Assembly (NCBI GenBank): GCA_030068075.1
Contig: CM057841.1
Location: 50,385,030-50,449,029 of the forward strand
Length of the DNA stretch: 64,000 nucleotides
Origin: Paguma larvata
Taxonomy: Eukaryota; Chordata; Mammalia; Carnivora; Viverridae
Direction: 5' to 3'
Numbering within the stretch: the first letter of the stretch is position 1; the number at the start of each line of letters is the position of its first letter. Shown in pieces: positions 33,112 to 44,892 of this stretch. Made by a program: the position numbers and the translations under genes. The notes below the pieces were generated by a model. It was not told where the DNA came from, did no database searches, and saw only the letters and a program-made list of their open reading frames with translations.

Positions 33112-34856
33112 AAGGATCTTTTTTAAAAAATAGCTCTTAGGTCAGAAGCTGGCACAGTTGGAAGCTGATATTCAGAGCCTGATAGGAACTTTTTTTTTCT
33201 TTAGGCCTTCACTCCTAAGCTACAATGAAACTAGGTTCCCCGAAAGTAAGAAAAACATTCCGAAGCCTCTCTGGAAGAGTTTACTAAAACTTTCCGAAGA
33301 CATGCAGGTCTAAATCTAGAACACTGGAATCTTTTGAAATTTCCATCTTAGTTGAAGATCTTCTCCCTGATAGAAAGGAGCAAGCTGAAGGTAATAACTG
33401 GATGACTCCATCAGCCTCTGTATCATTCAGGTTACAACCCCGTTCTTCAAGAAATTAAAAACTGTACTTGTCTTGAAAACCTAGTCTGTAAGATCAGAAG
33501 TGTGGCTCTAGAAATAATTCAAAGCCAACCTATCCTTTTTACCAATCCCCAAACATCCTTATTCGTCTCCAAAGGCCTGGAGATATGGCAGAAGATGTGG
33601 ATTTCAGAAACAGAAACCCTTTATGGTGGAACTTGCATTCTTTCTACAGAGAAAAGATTTAAGCATTCCACATGGTCTTCTTCAGGAACCAAGAAGAAAG
33701 AAAGACTATTTTAAAAACTAGACTTATGAAAAAATATTAAAAGTCTCTTCCAATAATATTAGTAAAAAAGTTTTAGCCATTTGAGCTGGTAACCTTAACT
33801 TATTCTATCTGCCGTAAATACAACGTGGAGGGAGTTTGCATTATGGTACCCGTCCTGTGGCTAAAATTTTAAAATGAAAGCTAGAAGATCTCTGTTTGAA
33901 TCTGTCTGTATGCTTGTGTATGTTGATTATAAATGCGTGATTTTTGCTACCTCCAGATGGCATTGCCAAAATTAATTTGTAAAGAGCTCTATTTAATTAG
34001 CTTAAAGACAATCAAGTGTTTGCATAACTCAAGGATACTCCTAGAAATATAGAAACTAACTCAAATGTTTTACAAGTTCACATGATCTAGGCTAATCTTA
34101 GACAAATAAAGGCTAGTTTAAGTTTGTTGGTTTAATTAAAACAGGCATGTCGCTAAGAGTTATCAGCATTAAACACAGGTTTACTAAGAGTCAAATAAGC
34201 TCATGTTGTTTCTGTTAAAGAATCTGTCAGCGAGAATAACTTTAGATAATAGTTAGCTGTTAAATGTCTCATGAAAGCTTCATAACTAATGTAAACATAA
34301 TTGTTAGGAACAAGTTAATTAAATGGATGGAAGGTAAAAATTTATAGATGAACATTTCAACAATAATTATTCTTTATGGCATGTCTACTAAAAACACTTT
34401 CCAATACTTTTTGATAACTTGAAACCTTAGTTATATTGAGATAGATGAAATGATGGATATTCTCTGAAGATAGAGATCGTTTCCAAGAAAGATAAAATAC
34501 CGAAGCATGAATCAGTAAACATAGGTTTATCTAATTTTGGCTTCCTTTTACAAAGAAACTAAAGATATTTAGGTCTATTAGTTGGGTCAACATGTTTGTG
34601 CCACATTAAAAACTTACACTGAGAAAGAATATACTTCTAGAAATTATGAAATGTATTTAAAATTTTTGCCAACCACAGATGTGACAGTCCACAATTGCTT
34701 CCTTCTTAATTTTCACTAGGAATTAAGGATTCTAAGGGTTAAGAATTCCAATTAACATATGTAATTAAAGCTACATTGAAATAAAAAATGAAAGGAAATA
34801 GCTGTGTATGAAAAGTAGGTAAGGTAAGTAAAATGATTGATTGTTCCAGAATGAGA

Positions 34857-34869
34857 AAAAAAAAAAAAA
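34857..34869. repeat. A-run
   Basis: Poly(A) stretch of about 13 with no recognisable retrocopy upstream. Confidence 0.8.
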
Positions 34870-36300
34870 GAAACTTAGGACCAAATATGAATGATTTAAA
34901 AGGTCATGGAAGATGTGTGGAAAAGGAATCTTGAAATTTTATGTATGCTTAAGCTGGCTAAGATTGGAATGTATTTATTTAAGGTTTCAGAAGAATGAGC
35001 TTTAATATCAAAAGTATACTGGTGCAATTTAGAATGTGGTTTACTCTCTATTTTCTTGGACTATCAGTCTGCTCTTGGTTAGAGATTGTTAAAGTTTTTT
35101 GTTTGTTTTGTTTTGTGATGGTGGTTGTTTTACCCTTTGAGTAGGGGACCCAGAAAGCAAAGATTCTGTGGCTTATCAAATAATTTACTGTGCTTCCTGT
35201 TGTCTTTATTGGGTCTTTAGTTACTTAAGAAAACCGAGTCTTCTCAATATTAAGAGAGCTAATTTTTGTTCACAACTATATAACCTTCTATATTTGCCTT
35301 TAAAATCTTCCACTGTCACTTTGGTTACATAATCTAGTCAAATGTCTGACCTGTTTGGTCTTTTCCCCAAATCAAATCCTAAACGGAGTCACTTTAACCT
35401 CTAACTTTGAAATTTCTCAGGAGGTCCCTGGACAATTTAAAAGGATTTGTCTCTCACCTTGTAAAAGAGAGATATTAACCAACTGGGTAAATATCCGACA
35501 ACCTTAAGCCATTCGGTAAGTAAATGCTACCTCCTCCGTGTAACAAGTATTGTTCTGGAAACCAGTGTGTATTTGACTGTATGTTTTGCTCTTTCCAGTG
35601 TCACCTGAGAGTTGTGTTTCTCTCATTCCTTTGATTCCAAGGTTGTGAATTCAATCTATGTCCTGCTAGTGAGATTCTCTCCCATGAGACTTTGAAAATG
35701 CAAGGATGATAGACACCGTACTGTTCTTCCTTTAGATCTGGTAAGCAGAGGCTTGCTGTGGTAGATATGAGGTTTTTTGCACACCTCAGGGTCTTACATT
35801 GACACATTCACTTCAGTTACCATTAGCACTGGTTTCTAATAGTTTCCTTATCAGGGCAGCACCAGTATCTTCCTGACTCTCTGGACCAGAACTGTAGTGA
35901 TAAGTCTGAAAACAAGCTTCAGGCTTGGATGCCTTCTGCAGCCTTTGCAACATTTCTTAACACAAAATTCCCTATATAAATCACTTTGTGCTGCACATAT
36001 CTAAAGCAGGGTATATATTACCGAATGATATACTCTTGAACTCATGACTCAGTTAATAAGCAAAAGGACATCTGTGTTTTAGCCCCCAAACTACATTTTT
36101 ATTTGGAAAAGTAAAACTCTCCAAATAAGCTAAGTTATTTGGGTCAAGATCTTACCAGATTTTGATACAATTTGAAAGAGAAGACAACTACAGAAACCTA
36201 CTTTATTGAAGATCAGAATTTTCATATGATACTGGAACATATTGACTGCTGTAGCATACTGACTAATAACATATACTATTATGAATATTATTTACAAACC

Positions 36301-37007
36301 TTTAATGTGTAAAATTCAATCGTGTCTCATGTAAAATGGTGTTAATTATACCTATGTGGTGAAGTTGTTTCAATTCTGCAGATGATCATCAAACCTTGGG
36401 AAATCAGGAAAGACTACGAGTTCTGACCTATAGCTTTATAATACAAACACTGTCACAAGAAAGCAACATTAATCACGTTGTGCTGATCATTAGTTGTGGA
36501 TGGTAAAAATAATTTATTTGGGGATATCATCAAATTTAGTTTCATTCAACCGGACACAGCCATTCAATCAAGTAGGAAATGGGTCCCAATTTCTAATGAT
36601 CCATTTAGAAATAAACAAATGCACAAATCCGGGTTTCTGGCACAGTGAGGCTGGGGGACAGAAAATGAATCAGGCTCTGGTTCTGAGAACAGGAAAAGGA
36701 TGACATTGGGAAGTGACTGAGGCCAGAACGTATGCCAGGACTGCTATGAACCACATTCTGTTTGTAGACAAGATACTTTGAATTTGATTAAGCTCTCTAC
36801 CATGTTCTCCCTCTCAACCAAATAATCTAATCAGTGTGGGCGCCAAGAGCAGCCAAATCATGGTGCAAGAGGAATCACCACCTTTGCCATACTAAGTTAG
36901 GGCAAGTAGACAAGGGGGATTCCCACCATGAGAAGGAGAGTGGGAAGTTGGGGAGCTGGTGCCACTAGCTTATGTTTAAAAAAAAATTTTAAATAATGAA
37001 AGGGCCT
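36301..37007. other. No recognisable feature
   Basis: Unassigned; no gene or repeat recognised. Confidence 0.45.
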
Positions 37008-37092
37008 CTCACAACAGACTTACTGAATCAGAATGTCTTTTTACAAGATCCCAGGTGACTCCTCCGCAAATCAAATTTTGAGTAGCATGGAT
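37008..37092 (+). repeat. MER5-type hAT-Charlie MITE fragment
   Basis: 'acagacttactgaatcagaa', 'tgtctttttacaagatccca', 'ggtgactcctccgcaaatca' and 'ttttgagtagcatgga' correspond to the 3' part of MER5. Confidence 0.6.
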
Positions 37093-39112
37093 CTATGATT
37101 CATCGGCAATTACCAGTTGTACTCTCAGAAGAACAAGGCAAAGAGAATCATACTCTTGGCTTTGTAAGGGAGAAATGTATTTCTAGTCACAAAAGAGAAT
37201 ACTCTGAAAAATACGAATATATGCCAAAGGTGTAGGAAGCAATCCAAAATGTCTAAATAAAATCAACCCTGGACTGAGGATCCTGGTCTGTGGAAAAGTC
37301 ATGTCAAGATGATCAGTCCCACATCTTATGGTTAAATAGCCTTGAAATGTGTCCTCTGAGGGAGGAATGGCATTATTATGCTATGAGCCAATTCAGATAC
37401 AGTTTAATTAAATAATATGCAAGGTCATGGAGCATGACTGGCAGAGTGATTTAGAACAGAATTAACTACTCCTTTTACTGCGGTCATTCCTGGTTGTCAT
37501 CTAACACTGTGGCATATACATTCTAAGGAAGGTTCTGGCATTGCAAATTTATCCCTGCAGCCAGGGGAATTGAATTCTCTCTCTGAAGCCATAGAAACCC
37601 GTCCCATCTTTCTATTTTTAATCCTTTGCTGATTCTAGAGGCTTCCTACCAAGTAATTTGATGCCAAACAGTTGTTCTCCTTGCAGCTGCCAAACAGACC
37701 GGCATTTGCAGCCTCGGGTTGTGTCCCATGTTGGCTCTCTCCCAAACGTCATTCCCTACAAGGCTCTTCTTTCAACGGATGCATTAGGGTCTTTGAATGA
37801 CAACATGAAATTAAATGGAAAATGACATTCATGAGAAAAGATGCTCCCTTCCAATAACTGAGACTCTCCACCCATCTGTCATTGCTTCCTTCTCTGCCTG
37901 CCTCATGGTTCTCCACAAATCCCAAGCAGCTTGACACAAATGTGATCACTAGAGAATTTTCACACATTAATGCAAATTATGATGCACCAGAAACACTCAG
38001 GACATTCTGCTCAGACTAGCTGATGCCCTCCCAAAGAAGAGAGTGTATGTCAAGAGTGCAAAACCCAGCCACCTTCCTTTGAATCATCTCATCGCTAAAA
38101 TTATCATAAAACGTTTCTAGTAAAATCCTCAAAGAGCATGGTCCTTTAATTTTGATGCCTTTCCAAATATAAAAATATTTAAAACTTTATTACTTAAAGA
38201 AAAAATGTGACCACTCCCAAAAAAGGAAGAGAGAGAGAAAGAGAAAGAGACAGATAAGGATAGGTGATGAATAGATGATATAGAAAGAGGTAGAAAGATG
38301 ATAGATTTGTATAAACAGATGCAATACATGTTGAGGTCCTAAGGGAGGGCCAAGAAGTGTCAACAGTGCTAGTACTAATTCATCTTCCAGAGAGAGAAAA
38401 AATTCTTCTGAGGAAATTAAAATTTGTTCCAAGAATAAATATTTGAGCCCCATAAAATATAAGTTTATATACAATGCTAAAATATGTAGCAGAAGTTGAG
38501 ACATAAGGATCAGCAGAGGCACGAATTGATAAGACATACTTAAAAGGTTAACGAAGAATATTTGCTTTACAGTGAGGAGAAGAGCGCTGAATATTTAAAG
38601 CAGGCCACACAAAAGAAACCGAGGTGGGGAGGCAGAAAATAAGACCAGAAGTTTTAGTCATTCTTTAATTTAGTCAGGAATCAATCATTGGTCCCTTCTC
38701 CTGGAAGACAGATCCAGGTCACGCCATCCCTACTCTGTGACCACTTACGTTATTTCTGCCGGGAGAAATAAACTCATGCACTGATGAATGAAGAGAACGT
38801 ACAATTCCACCGGCCTACACTTCCAGGCCATTTTAAGTAGGAAGCCATAGATAAAATGTTGGCAAGTTGGTTTAAAGCTATACCCAACAAACGCTTTAAA
38901 AGTTAGGGTGATTATTCATTTTGTCATTAAAGTTTTCCTTTTACCAAGTTATTCTATACCCTAAATTTACATTAAATTTCTTAGTTTCAACAGTGGACTC
39001 AAAACGACATCATTAAAAATAGGGTCTGCAAAACTACATATTTAAAAATTATTTTAATTTAAATGGACAAAAGCAAACACTGTTTATAAAAGAGGATGAT
39101 AAGGCAAAAGGA
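37093..39112. other. Mostly unassigned
   Basis: About 2 kb without nameable repeats; a purine-rich stretch (gaga/gata) lies at 38222-38310. Candidate single-copy sequence. The 115-codon minus frame 38190-38537 has no domain. Confidence 0.45.
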
Positions 39113-39586
39113 GTGTGGTAGGCTGAATAATGGCCTATCCCCAAAATGTCTATGCCCTAATCCCTAGAAACTGTGAGTATGTTACCTTACATGATGAAGG
39201 GACTTTGCAGATGTGATGAAATTATGGACCTTAATGGAGGGAGATTATCCAAGATATTCTAGATATTATCTGATTGGGTTTAGTGTGATCACAGGGGACC
39301 TTAAAAGATGGAAGGAGGATCAGAATCAAAGAAGGTAGTGAGATGATGGAGTCAGAGGTCAGAGAGAAAGAGAGAGACAGAGATACAAAAAGATACTGTG
39401 CATCTGACTTTGAAGATGGAAGGGAACCGGGGCCACAAATGCCGGAAACTTCCAGAAGTCAAAAAGGCAAGGAAACAGATTGTCGCCTAGAGCCTCCAGA
39501 AGGAATCAGCCCTGTGGACACCTTGATTTTAGGACTTCTGACCTCCAGAATGGTAAGAGAAAATTTGTGTTGTTTCAGACACTACA
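39113..39586 (+). mobile_element. MLT1 MaLR LTR (MLT1A/B-like)
   Basis: Very clear: 'tgtggtaggctgaataatgg', 'ccctaatccctagaaactgt', 'gagtatgttaccttacatga', 'gggactttgcagatgtgatg', 'aggggaccttaaaagatgga', 'agagcctccagaaggaatca', 'ggacttctgacctccagaat', 'atttgtgttgtttcagacac'. The last about 45 bp of the LTR, after the polyadenylation region, are missing and are replaced by a (CAAAA)n tract. A 92-codon frame inside is LTR-derived. Confidence 0.9.
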
Positions 39587-39616
39587 AACAAAACAAAACA
39601 AAACAAAACAAAAAAC
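39587..39616. repeat. (CAAAA)n short tandem repeat
   Basis: Five to six AAAAC/CAAAA units directly after the truncated LTR. Confidence 0.85.
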
Positions 39617-39645
39617 TATGAAAAAAAGAAAAGCTAATGCAAGTA

Positions 39646-40448
39646 CAGTAAAACCTTGGTTTGTGAGCATAATTGATTCCGGAAACATGTTTGTAATCCA
39701 AAGCATTTGTATATCAAAACAAATTTCCCCATAAGAAATAATGGAAACTGAAATGATTTGTTCTACAACCCAAAAATATTCATATAAGTGATTACAATAC
39801 TGTAATATAATACAAAATAATAAAGGAAATACAAAATAACTAGAAAAATAAACAAATTAACCTGCACTTACCTTTGAAAACCTTTGTGGCTAGTGTGAAG
39901 AGGACAAGAGAGAGGAGAGTTATTGTGTAGGATGACTTTCACTATCACTAACAGAAATTCACTACAGTACAGTATTAATAAACTCTTGTTATACACTGTA
40001 TTTAATATAACTAGCAATAAGGAAGCAGAGGAAGTGGTCTGTATCTGCAGACAGCTTGACCTAGAATGAAGCAAAGCATTCCTAAACTTACTCTTGTATG
40101 GAAAAGCAAAGGACTGTCCAAAGGTACTTGGAAGTGACAAAAAATAAATTAGCACCAGTTATGGGCACCTTCCAACATCCTGAAAAATCACTGAATTCTG
40201 CCAAACCCCAAGGCCCGAGACTGAGCATCTAAGCATGGGAGATGATCACCCACAATCCTGCAGCAAGAGAAAGAAGGAGAGAAAGGGAGAAGAACCATTG
40301 GCCCAATTGTGATCATGTGACGTTTGGCATCACATACCACTCATGTTGCAAGACACTGTTCGTTTATCAAGTTAAAATTTATTAGAAATGTTTGCTTATC
40401 TTGCAGAACACCTGCAGAACAAGTTATTTGCAATCCAAGGTTTCACTG
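39646..40448 (+). mobile_element. Tigger-type (TcMar) DNA transposon, complete non-autonomous copy
   Basis: 803 bp bounded by terminal inverted repeats: 5' cagtaaaaccttggtttg and 3' end whose reverse complement is cagtgaaaccttggattg. It is flanked on each side by TA, the target duplication of Tc1/mariner elements. The inside matches a carnivore Tigger relative I recall as Tigger1a_Car ('tttgtaatccaaagcatttg', 'cctgcacttacctttgaaaa', 'gcaaagcattcctaaactta'). No transposase frame is present, so it was mobilised in trans. The copy is only lightly mutated compared with the MLT1 next to it. Confidence 0.9.
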
Positions 40449-40474
40449 TACCTAACACGTTATTTAACATCATT

Positions 40475-40662
40475 CATTGACATTAAAATAAAAATTAAAT
40501 CACAACAAGAAAACAGTATACACACACTGGACTCACATGAAAATGGCATATCCACGAAAATTGGAAACTATAAAGTATCGGGGAGGCTATGGAGAAACAG
40601 GAACACTCATATTGCTGGTGGGAATACAGTTGGTGTGATCACTGTGGTGGACTGTTGCCCTA
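40475..40662 (+). mobile_element. L1 fragment, 3' part of ORF2
   Basis: 'atggagaaacaggaacactc', 'atattgctggtgggaataca', 'gttggtgtgatcactgtggt' is the familiar L1 sequence near the end of ORF2. Truncated on both sides; the Tigger copy lies just upstream and may have split it from a 5' part. Confidence 0.75.
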
Positions 40663-41020
40663 ATGGCTCCCATTCACTCTCGGCATGGTCCTCTGACTTG
40701 CTTGGCCAATGGAACATCAGCAATGTAAAATAAACAGAGGCTTAATAAATGCTGGGATGTTGGGGCACCCTTGGAATGAGCTTGTCTACCTCGTGAGGAG
40801 GACCAGTTTAGTACCTTGAAGGAAGGAAGACAACATGGAGACAAAGGGATAGACTCCCACTCAATTAGTCTGGCTAAGCCCCACCCTATCACCCTTCCAC
40901 TTATACAGGCAAAACCGGCAGAAGAACATACAGCTTGCCCAGAGAATTGTGAGAAATAATACATCGTTATTCTTTTAAGCCACTCAGCCCGATAGTCTAG
41001 TTTGTGCTTCTGATCCCAAA
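40663..41020 (+). mobile_element. MaLR LTR (MLT1-like), second type
   Basis: 'ctgacttgcttggccaatgg', 'aacatcagcaatgtaaaata', 'aaacagaggcttaataaatg', 'gagaattgtgagaaataata', 'tcttttaagccactcagccc' follow an MLT1 LTR to its 3' part. The 147-codon minus frame 40674-41117 runs antisense through it and is not a gene. Confidence 0.75.
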
Positions 41021-41600
41021 AAGCTAAGGCAAGAGAAACATGATTAACACCTGGAAGCTGAAGTGTAGCAAAATATTTGAAACAAAATATCAGATAGAAG
41101 CACCGAATTTCCTCCATAACCCCATGAATCTGGCTGACTCCTTGCCTCCTTTGTGCTCTGGAGAGGCCCTAGAGCCCCAAGGTACCCGTATTTACTCAAA
41201 ACACATGTATTAGATGAAAGTTTCCATGGAAGAGTAAGATTCATGGATTAATAGAATTTAGGTAATCAGTCTTAGAATTTCCAGCCACACTGGGAGATAC
41301 ACCAAGCCCAAGTGCAGACTCCTGGAGGTTCTTCATGAAATAGTCCTCTCAGATCACCATATAACGAGAGCCACTAGGGGGCAATGCCCAAGGTTCCCCT
41401 ATTCTCGAGCTTCTGAAAGTTTTTCAGTGACTCTCCAAAATATGAGTAGACAAACAAGACCAGCAGGCATTGAAGTAAAGCTTCTACCATAACAGACACA
41501 AAACCAAAACAAGGGATTGAAGGGAAATTGGTGCCCCGAGCAGATTTTTTTAATGCTATTATTGGTGTCCTTAATACCTTGAAGAGATATTTTATTGATG
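41021..41600. other. No recognisable feature
   Basis: Unassigned; no gene seen. Confidence 0.45.
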
Positions 41601-42180
41601 AAACAAGAACAGGAGACTATAAGAAAAGAACATATAGAGGATTCCAACGAGTCCTCGGCGGTTGCAGTATGGTAACAGTAAAGAAAAATTCAAAAGAAAA
41701 GTCTGAAAGACAAACATAAGGGAGTCTCTATGAAGACAGGAAAATGAAAGCACTAACACCACGAAAGGAAGGGGAAATTGTAGAAAAATATAAGGAAATT
41801 AATCTATCCACGAAGTCCAAATCCAAATAGTAGGATTTCCAGAAGGGTAAAATGAAAAAAAAACTAAATGAAAGAAATTTTTTTTAATTCAACAAATTTC
41901 CCCAGAGCTGACACGAATTTCCATATTGACATGATTTACCCAAATCCAGCACCATAAACCACAAAATGGAGATTTTCAAATGTTTTCAAAATTTTTCAGA
42001 AAAAGAACATTTCAACAGTGTCCATAGGGCCAGGACCTCAATCTTCAAACAGATTAAAAATCAATATTCCATCAGACTTCTCAAAAGAAGCACCAAAGAT
42101 AATGATGAAAAAAATGACTCGGAGTTCTAAGAGAAGATTATTTTCAATATGAGATTCCATACTGAATATGATGCTGTTTT
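41601..42180 (+). mobile_element. Old L1 5'-region fragment (sense)
   Basis: A-rich sequence with 'aacaagaacaggagactata', 'caacaaatttccccagagct', 'atcagacttctcaaaagaag' and 'agaagattattttcaatatg' in the order of the 5' region of mammal-wide L1 copies. Very diverged; ends approximate. Confidence 0.5.
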
Positions 42181-43654
42181 TAATACATGCTAGAAAAAAT
42201 ACTGATTTTATCTTCTACTGGACTACCACTTGAGCCTATCAGAAACGACTACCTACTCTGTGTTGCCAGTGAACAGGCTACATAAAACCAGTACCATGTC
42301 TGAGAAACAAACAAACGAAAAAGCATGTTCACGTATGTCCCCTGAGATGTGCACTAGTGTCCCAATTAACATATTTAATTGTATTTGTAACTCAAGCTTC
42401 CATAATATAATAACAAAATTTTGCCTCAAAAAGAGCAATGATCTACAACAGATAATCTAGATATAGTCTCTATCATATAATAAAATTCTTCTTCTGTGTT
42501 CTAAAATACTCGCTGAGGTTGTTAAACAGATCTGAATTCATACCAATCAGAGGAAATGTTCAAATGAATGTCACTCCTTTATGCCCAAGACGTGGCAGGA
42601 ATTCATTGAACAATATTTAGCAATCTACACATACCGACTCAAAGCTCAGTACATTTCTCCTCAGTAAGGACTTACAAAAAAGTGGTAAATATTTATCACA
42701 AAATATGATATTATAACTTTTCTTTTATCAAATTAATTAGGTTAAAATGTATATTTTCTTTTAGTTTTTCAGGGAAAGACATGTGATTTGTGTAGTCTAT
42801 ACAGATTCAAATAAGGTACTACACTTAAACATTCTTAAGGCATCACTTTTTCTCTGTATTACGTAGAGCATCTCATGTAGTTTAGAGTGAGGAGAAAGTT
42901 TTCAACAAATATATAATAAATATCAGAAATAAATAAATGAAAATTTCAATATATTTGGAAACCGGGCAAGATGTTTAAATAGGATGAATTTTATTTAGCT
43001 TTCTACTTAGTAGACTTTGGTTGGAGAGTATTTCCACTCTGGTGGAATTCTATTACCATCAAGGTTTGCTGTCATTGAAATACCTATATGATGCTTATAA
43101 TTCAATACTACTGTCCTAAAAGATTCTGAGAAAAGCTTAGACAAGAAACAAAATTTGCCAATCTACCAATATTTGCCAACTCTTTGAAGTAAATAACTAA
43201 ATGACAACGTATATAGCAGTTTCTCTCCCTCTCTGTCTTTCTTCCCTACCCCCACCAACCCCTCCCATGCTGTCTGATGTCAGCATCTAGAATGTTGTCT
43301 CAAAAAAAAAAGAAAAAGAAAAGCAATTAAAGTGTGCCACTATATCCTTTGTAATCTAACATCAAAATTTTATGTCCCCCATTCGCTCTGTACCAAGTTT
43401 AAATGTAACTGCTAGCAAGGGAATATTACTACATGTCTGCATGAAAAATGGCTATGTCTCCTTTATAATGCATTCCAAAGCTCTCCCACCCAAGCGTTGT
43501 TTCCTTATTATTAATTCTGAGTCTTGGCTTGCCAATGATGCGGCGGGACTGAGAACTAATAAGCTAGTATGTCCTCTTGCCCTGAATGTCTTCTCATATA
43601 AGATGCAGATAGATTCCTTCTTTCTCCCTTTTCCTTCCAATCCACTCTGGAGGA
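42181..43654. other. No recognisable feature (AT-rich)
   Basis: About 1.5 kb, AT-rich, unassigned. Pyrimidine-rich stretch at 43220-43270 and A-rich stretch at 43300-43325. The 120-codon frame 43372-43734 (plus) shows no domain. Confidence 0.45.
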
Positions 43655-43670
43655 CCGCGCGCGCGCGCCG
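43655..43670. repeat. (CG)n dinucleotide run
   Basis: 'ccgcgcgcgcgcgccg': six consecutive CpG units plus one nearby, in otherwise AT-leaning, CpG-poor DNA. Alternating CG of this length favours left-handed Z-DNA. Confidence 0.95.
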
Positions 43671-43814
43671 AGAGAAAATATGTATTGCTTATATTATGCC
43701 AAATCTAGTTTCCAGAAACAGACTCCCCTACTAGCTCCCAACGGTTTTCGAGGCAGCTCAGAAAACATGAAGAGAAGCGGGAGGAAAAGATTCCCTACAA
43801 TTCAGCTCCCACCA

Positions 43815-44035
43815 TATGGCAGGTGCTAAGCTAGTCAGCTTCTAATGTGTTTACTTTAGTTCATATTCTCTAATAAAGAGGATTATTATTGCATTGCCAT
43901 TTTATAGATGAGTCAGTTGTGACTGGGAATTTAAATAATTTCTCCAATTTACGTAGCTAGCAATTGATGAAGCCAGGATTCACAAAGCGGATCACTGGCC
44001 CCAAGGGCTAGTCTTGGCCACGCTACCCTCGCTAT
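43815..44035 (-). repeat. MIR SINE, antisense
   Basis: 'ccaccatatggcaggtgcta', 'aggattattattgcattgcc', 'attttatagatgagtcagtt', 'acgtagctagcaattgatga', 'agccaggattcacaaagcgg' is the reverse complement of MIR from tail to B-box region. Confidence 0.75.
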
Positions 44036-44505
44036 GTCTCATTTCTACGTTGTCTGCCTTTTCTCTGTGTCTACCGGTTAAATCCGTTAAGGGCTGAAAT
44101 TCCTTTTTCCAGAGGTTGCCTTTGAGAATAGCTGTTCCTGAATGCACATTTGACACAGCACATTCTGAACGATGACTTCCACGTCCATTCAGAACCTTGA
44201 ACATGTCTACAGTGATCAAAAAGAAAACTTTATAAAAATCTTAGGAAAATCAAAACGGAATTATTTTTGTTTTGCCGATTTCATTTCCCTATAGGGCTTT
44301 TGGGAAAAACAATGATAGAAATCATTATAAAGCCATAACTATGCGGTATTTAACTCGTTCCACAAATGCAGTACTCTCAGAACCACGTGAAAGAGTTCTG
44401 TTATTCATCCCTAGTCATCTTCTGGTAAGAAAGAAGAGACGAGCTGCTCTGGTTAAATTCCATTTTTCCTTTCCTTCTCTCCTGCTCTGCACTATGTTCT
44501 CCTGG
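44036..44505. other. No recognisable feature
   Basis: Unassigned. A 170-codon plus frame (44272-44784) starts here and runs into the repeat below; no domain, not called. Confidence 0.45.
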
Positions 44506-44892
44506 GCTGAAATCTACAGGCTACAATTCCCAGGCTTTCTTACACCCTGGCTACCAATTAGATGCAGGCAGAGAGAGACACAGGAACAGCTACTGTGGGA
44601 GGAGGAACAAGGGAGATATTTTTATTCCTGCCCTCTCCCTGCCAGATTATGGTGTTGGCAGGGGCTGCCTCCTTTGATCTGTGGCCACCGCTGCTGTCAC
44701 GTGGCTTTTCTCCTTCTGTTTCGGCTTCTCTCTCATTCCCTGAACAGCTTCCTCTCCACAGTCCTTCGGGCCCCACAGAGCTAACATCTTTCGGCACTCA
44801 CCAGTCTCTGGGGGATTCAATAGGCCATCATTAAACTCTCTTCGGGTGATTCTCTGGTTGTGACTACTGTCTCCTGCAGGAACCCTTCCCAA
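44506..44892 (+). repeat. Ancient LTR-like repeat (MaLR/ERVL group?), copy A
   Basis: 'aggctacaattcccaggctt', 'gcaggggctgcctcctttga', 'ccttcgggccccacagagct', 'cattaaactctcttcgggtg', 'actgtctcctgcaggaaccc'. A second copy with a comparable end lies at 46440-46712, and a third related segment may be 53480-54118. I recognise the pattern from other mammalian genomes but not the family name. Confidence 0.5.

Larger units (their letters stand above)
30744..36300 (+). mobile_element. Candidate decayed endogenous retrovirus internal region (uncertain)
   Basis: Excluding the SINEs, this is a long, rather homogeneous tract, GC-moderate to 33 kb and AT-rich after, without L1, L2, MIR or DNA-transposon wording. 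It follows a PBS-like site. Some phrases ('ctgccagaaatatttactgt', 'gcattaaacacaggtttact') feel like the non-coding internal sequence of an old ERV1-type element, but this is an impression only. I see no gag, protease, RT, integrase or env motif in any frame, and no matching 3' LTR near 36 kb. It could equally be single-copy intergenic DNA. The 129-codon frame at 32494-32883 is unrecognised. Confidence 0.25.

Noticed and set aside
39343..39621. 92-codon frame near 39.4 kb
   Set aside because: It is encoded by the MLT1 LTR and the (CAAAA)n tract.
40674..41117. 147-codon minus-strand open frame
   Set aside because: It is antisense to a clear MLT1-like LTR.
44272..44784. 170-codon plus-strand open frame
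   Set aside because: It runs into an ancient LTR-like repeat, overlaps frames on the other strand and has no recognisable domain.
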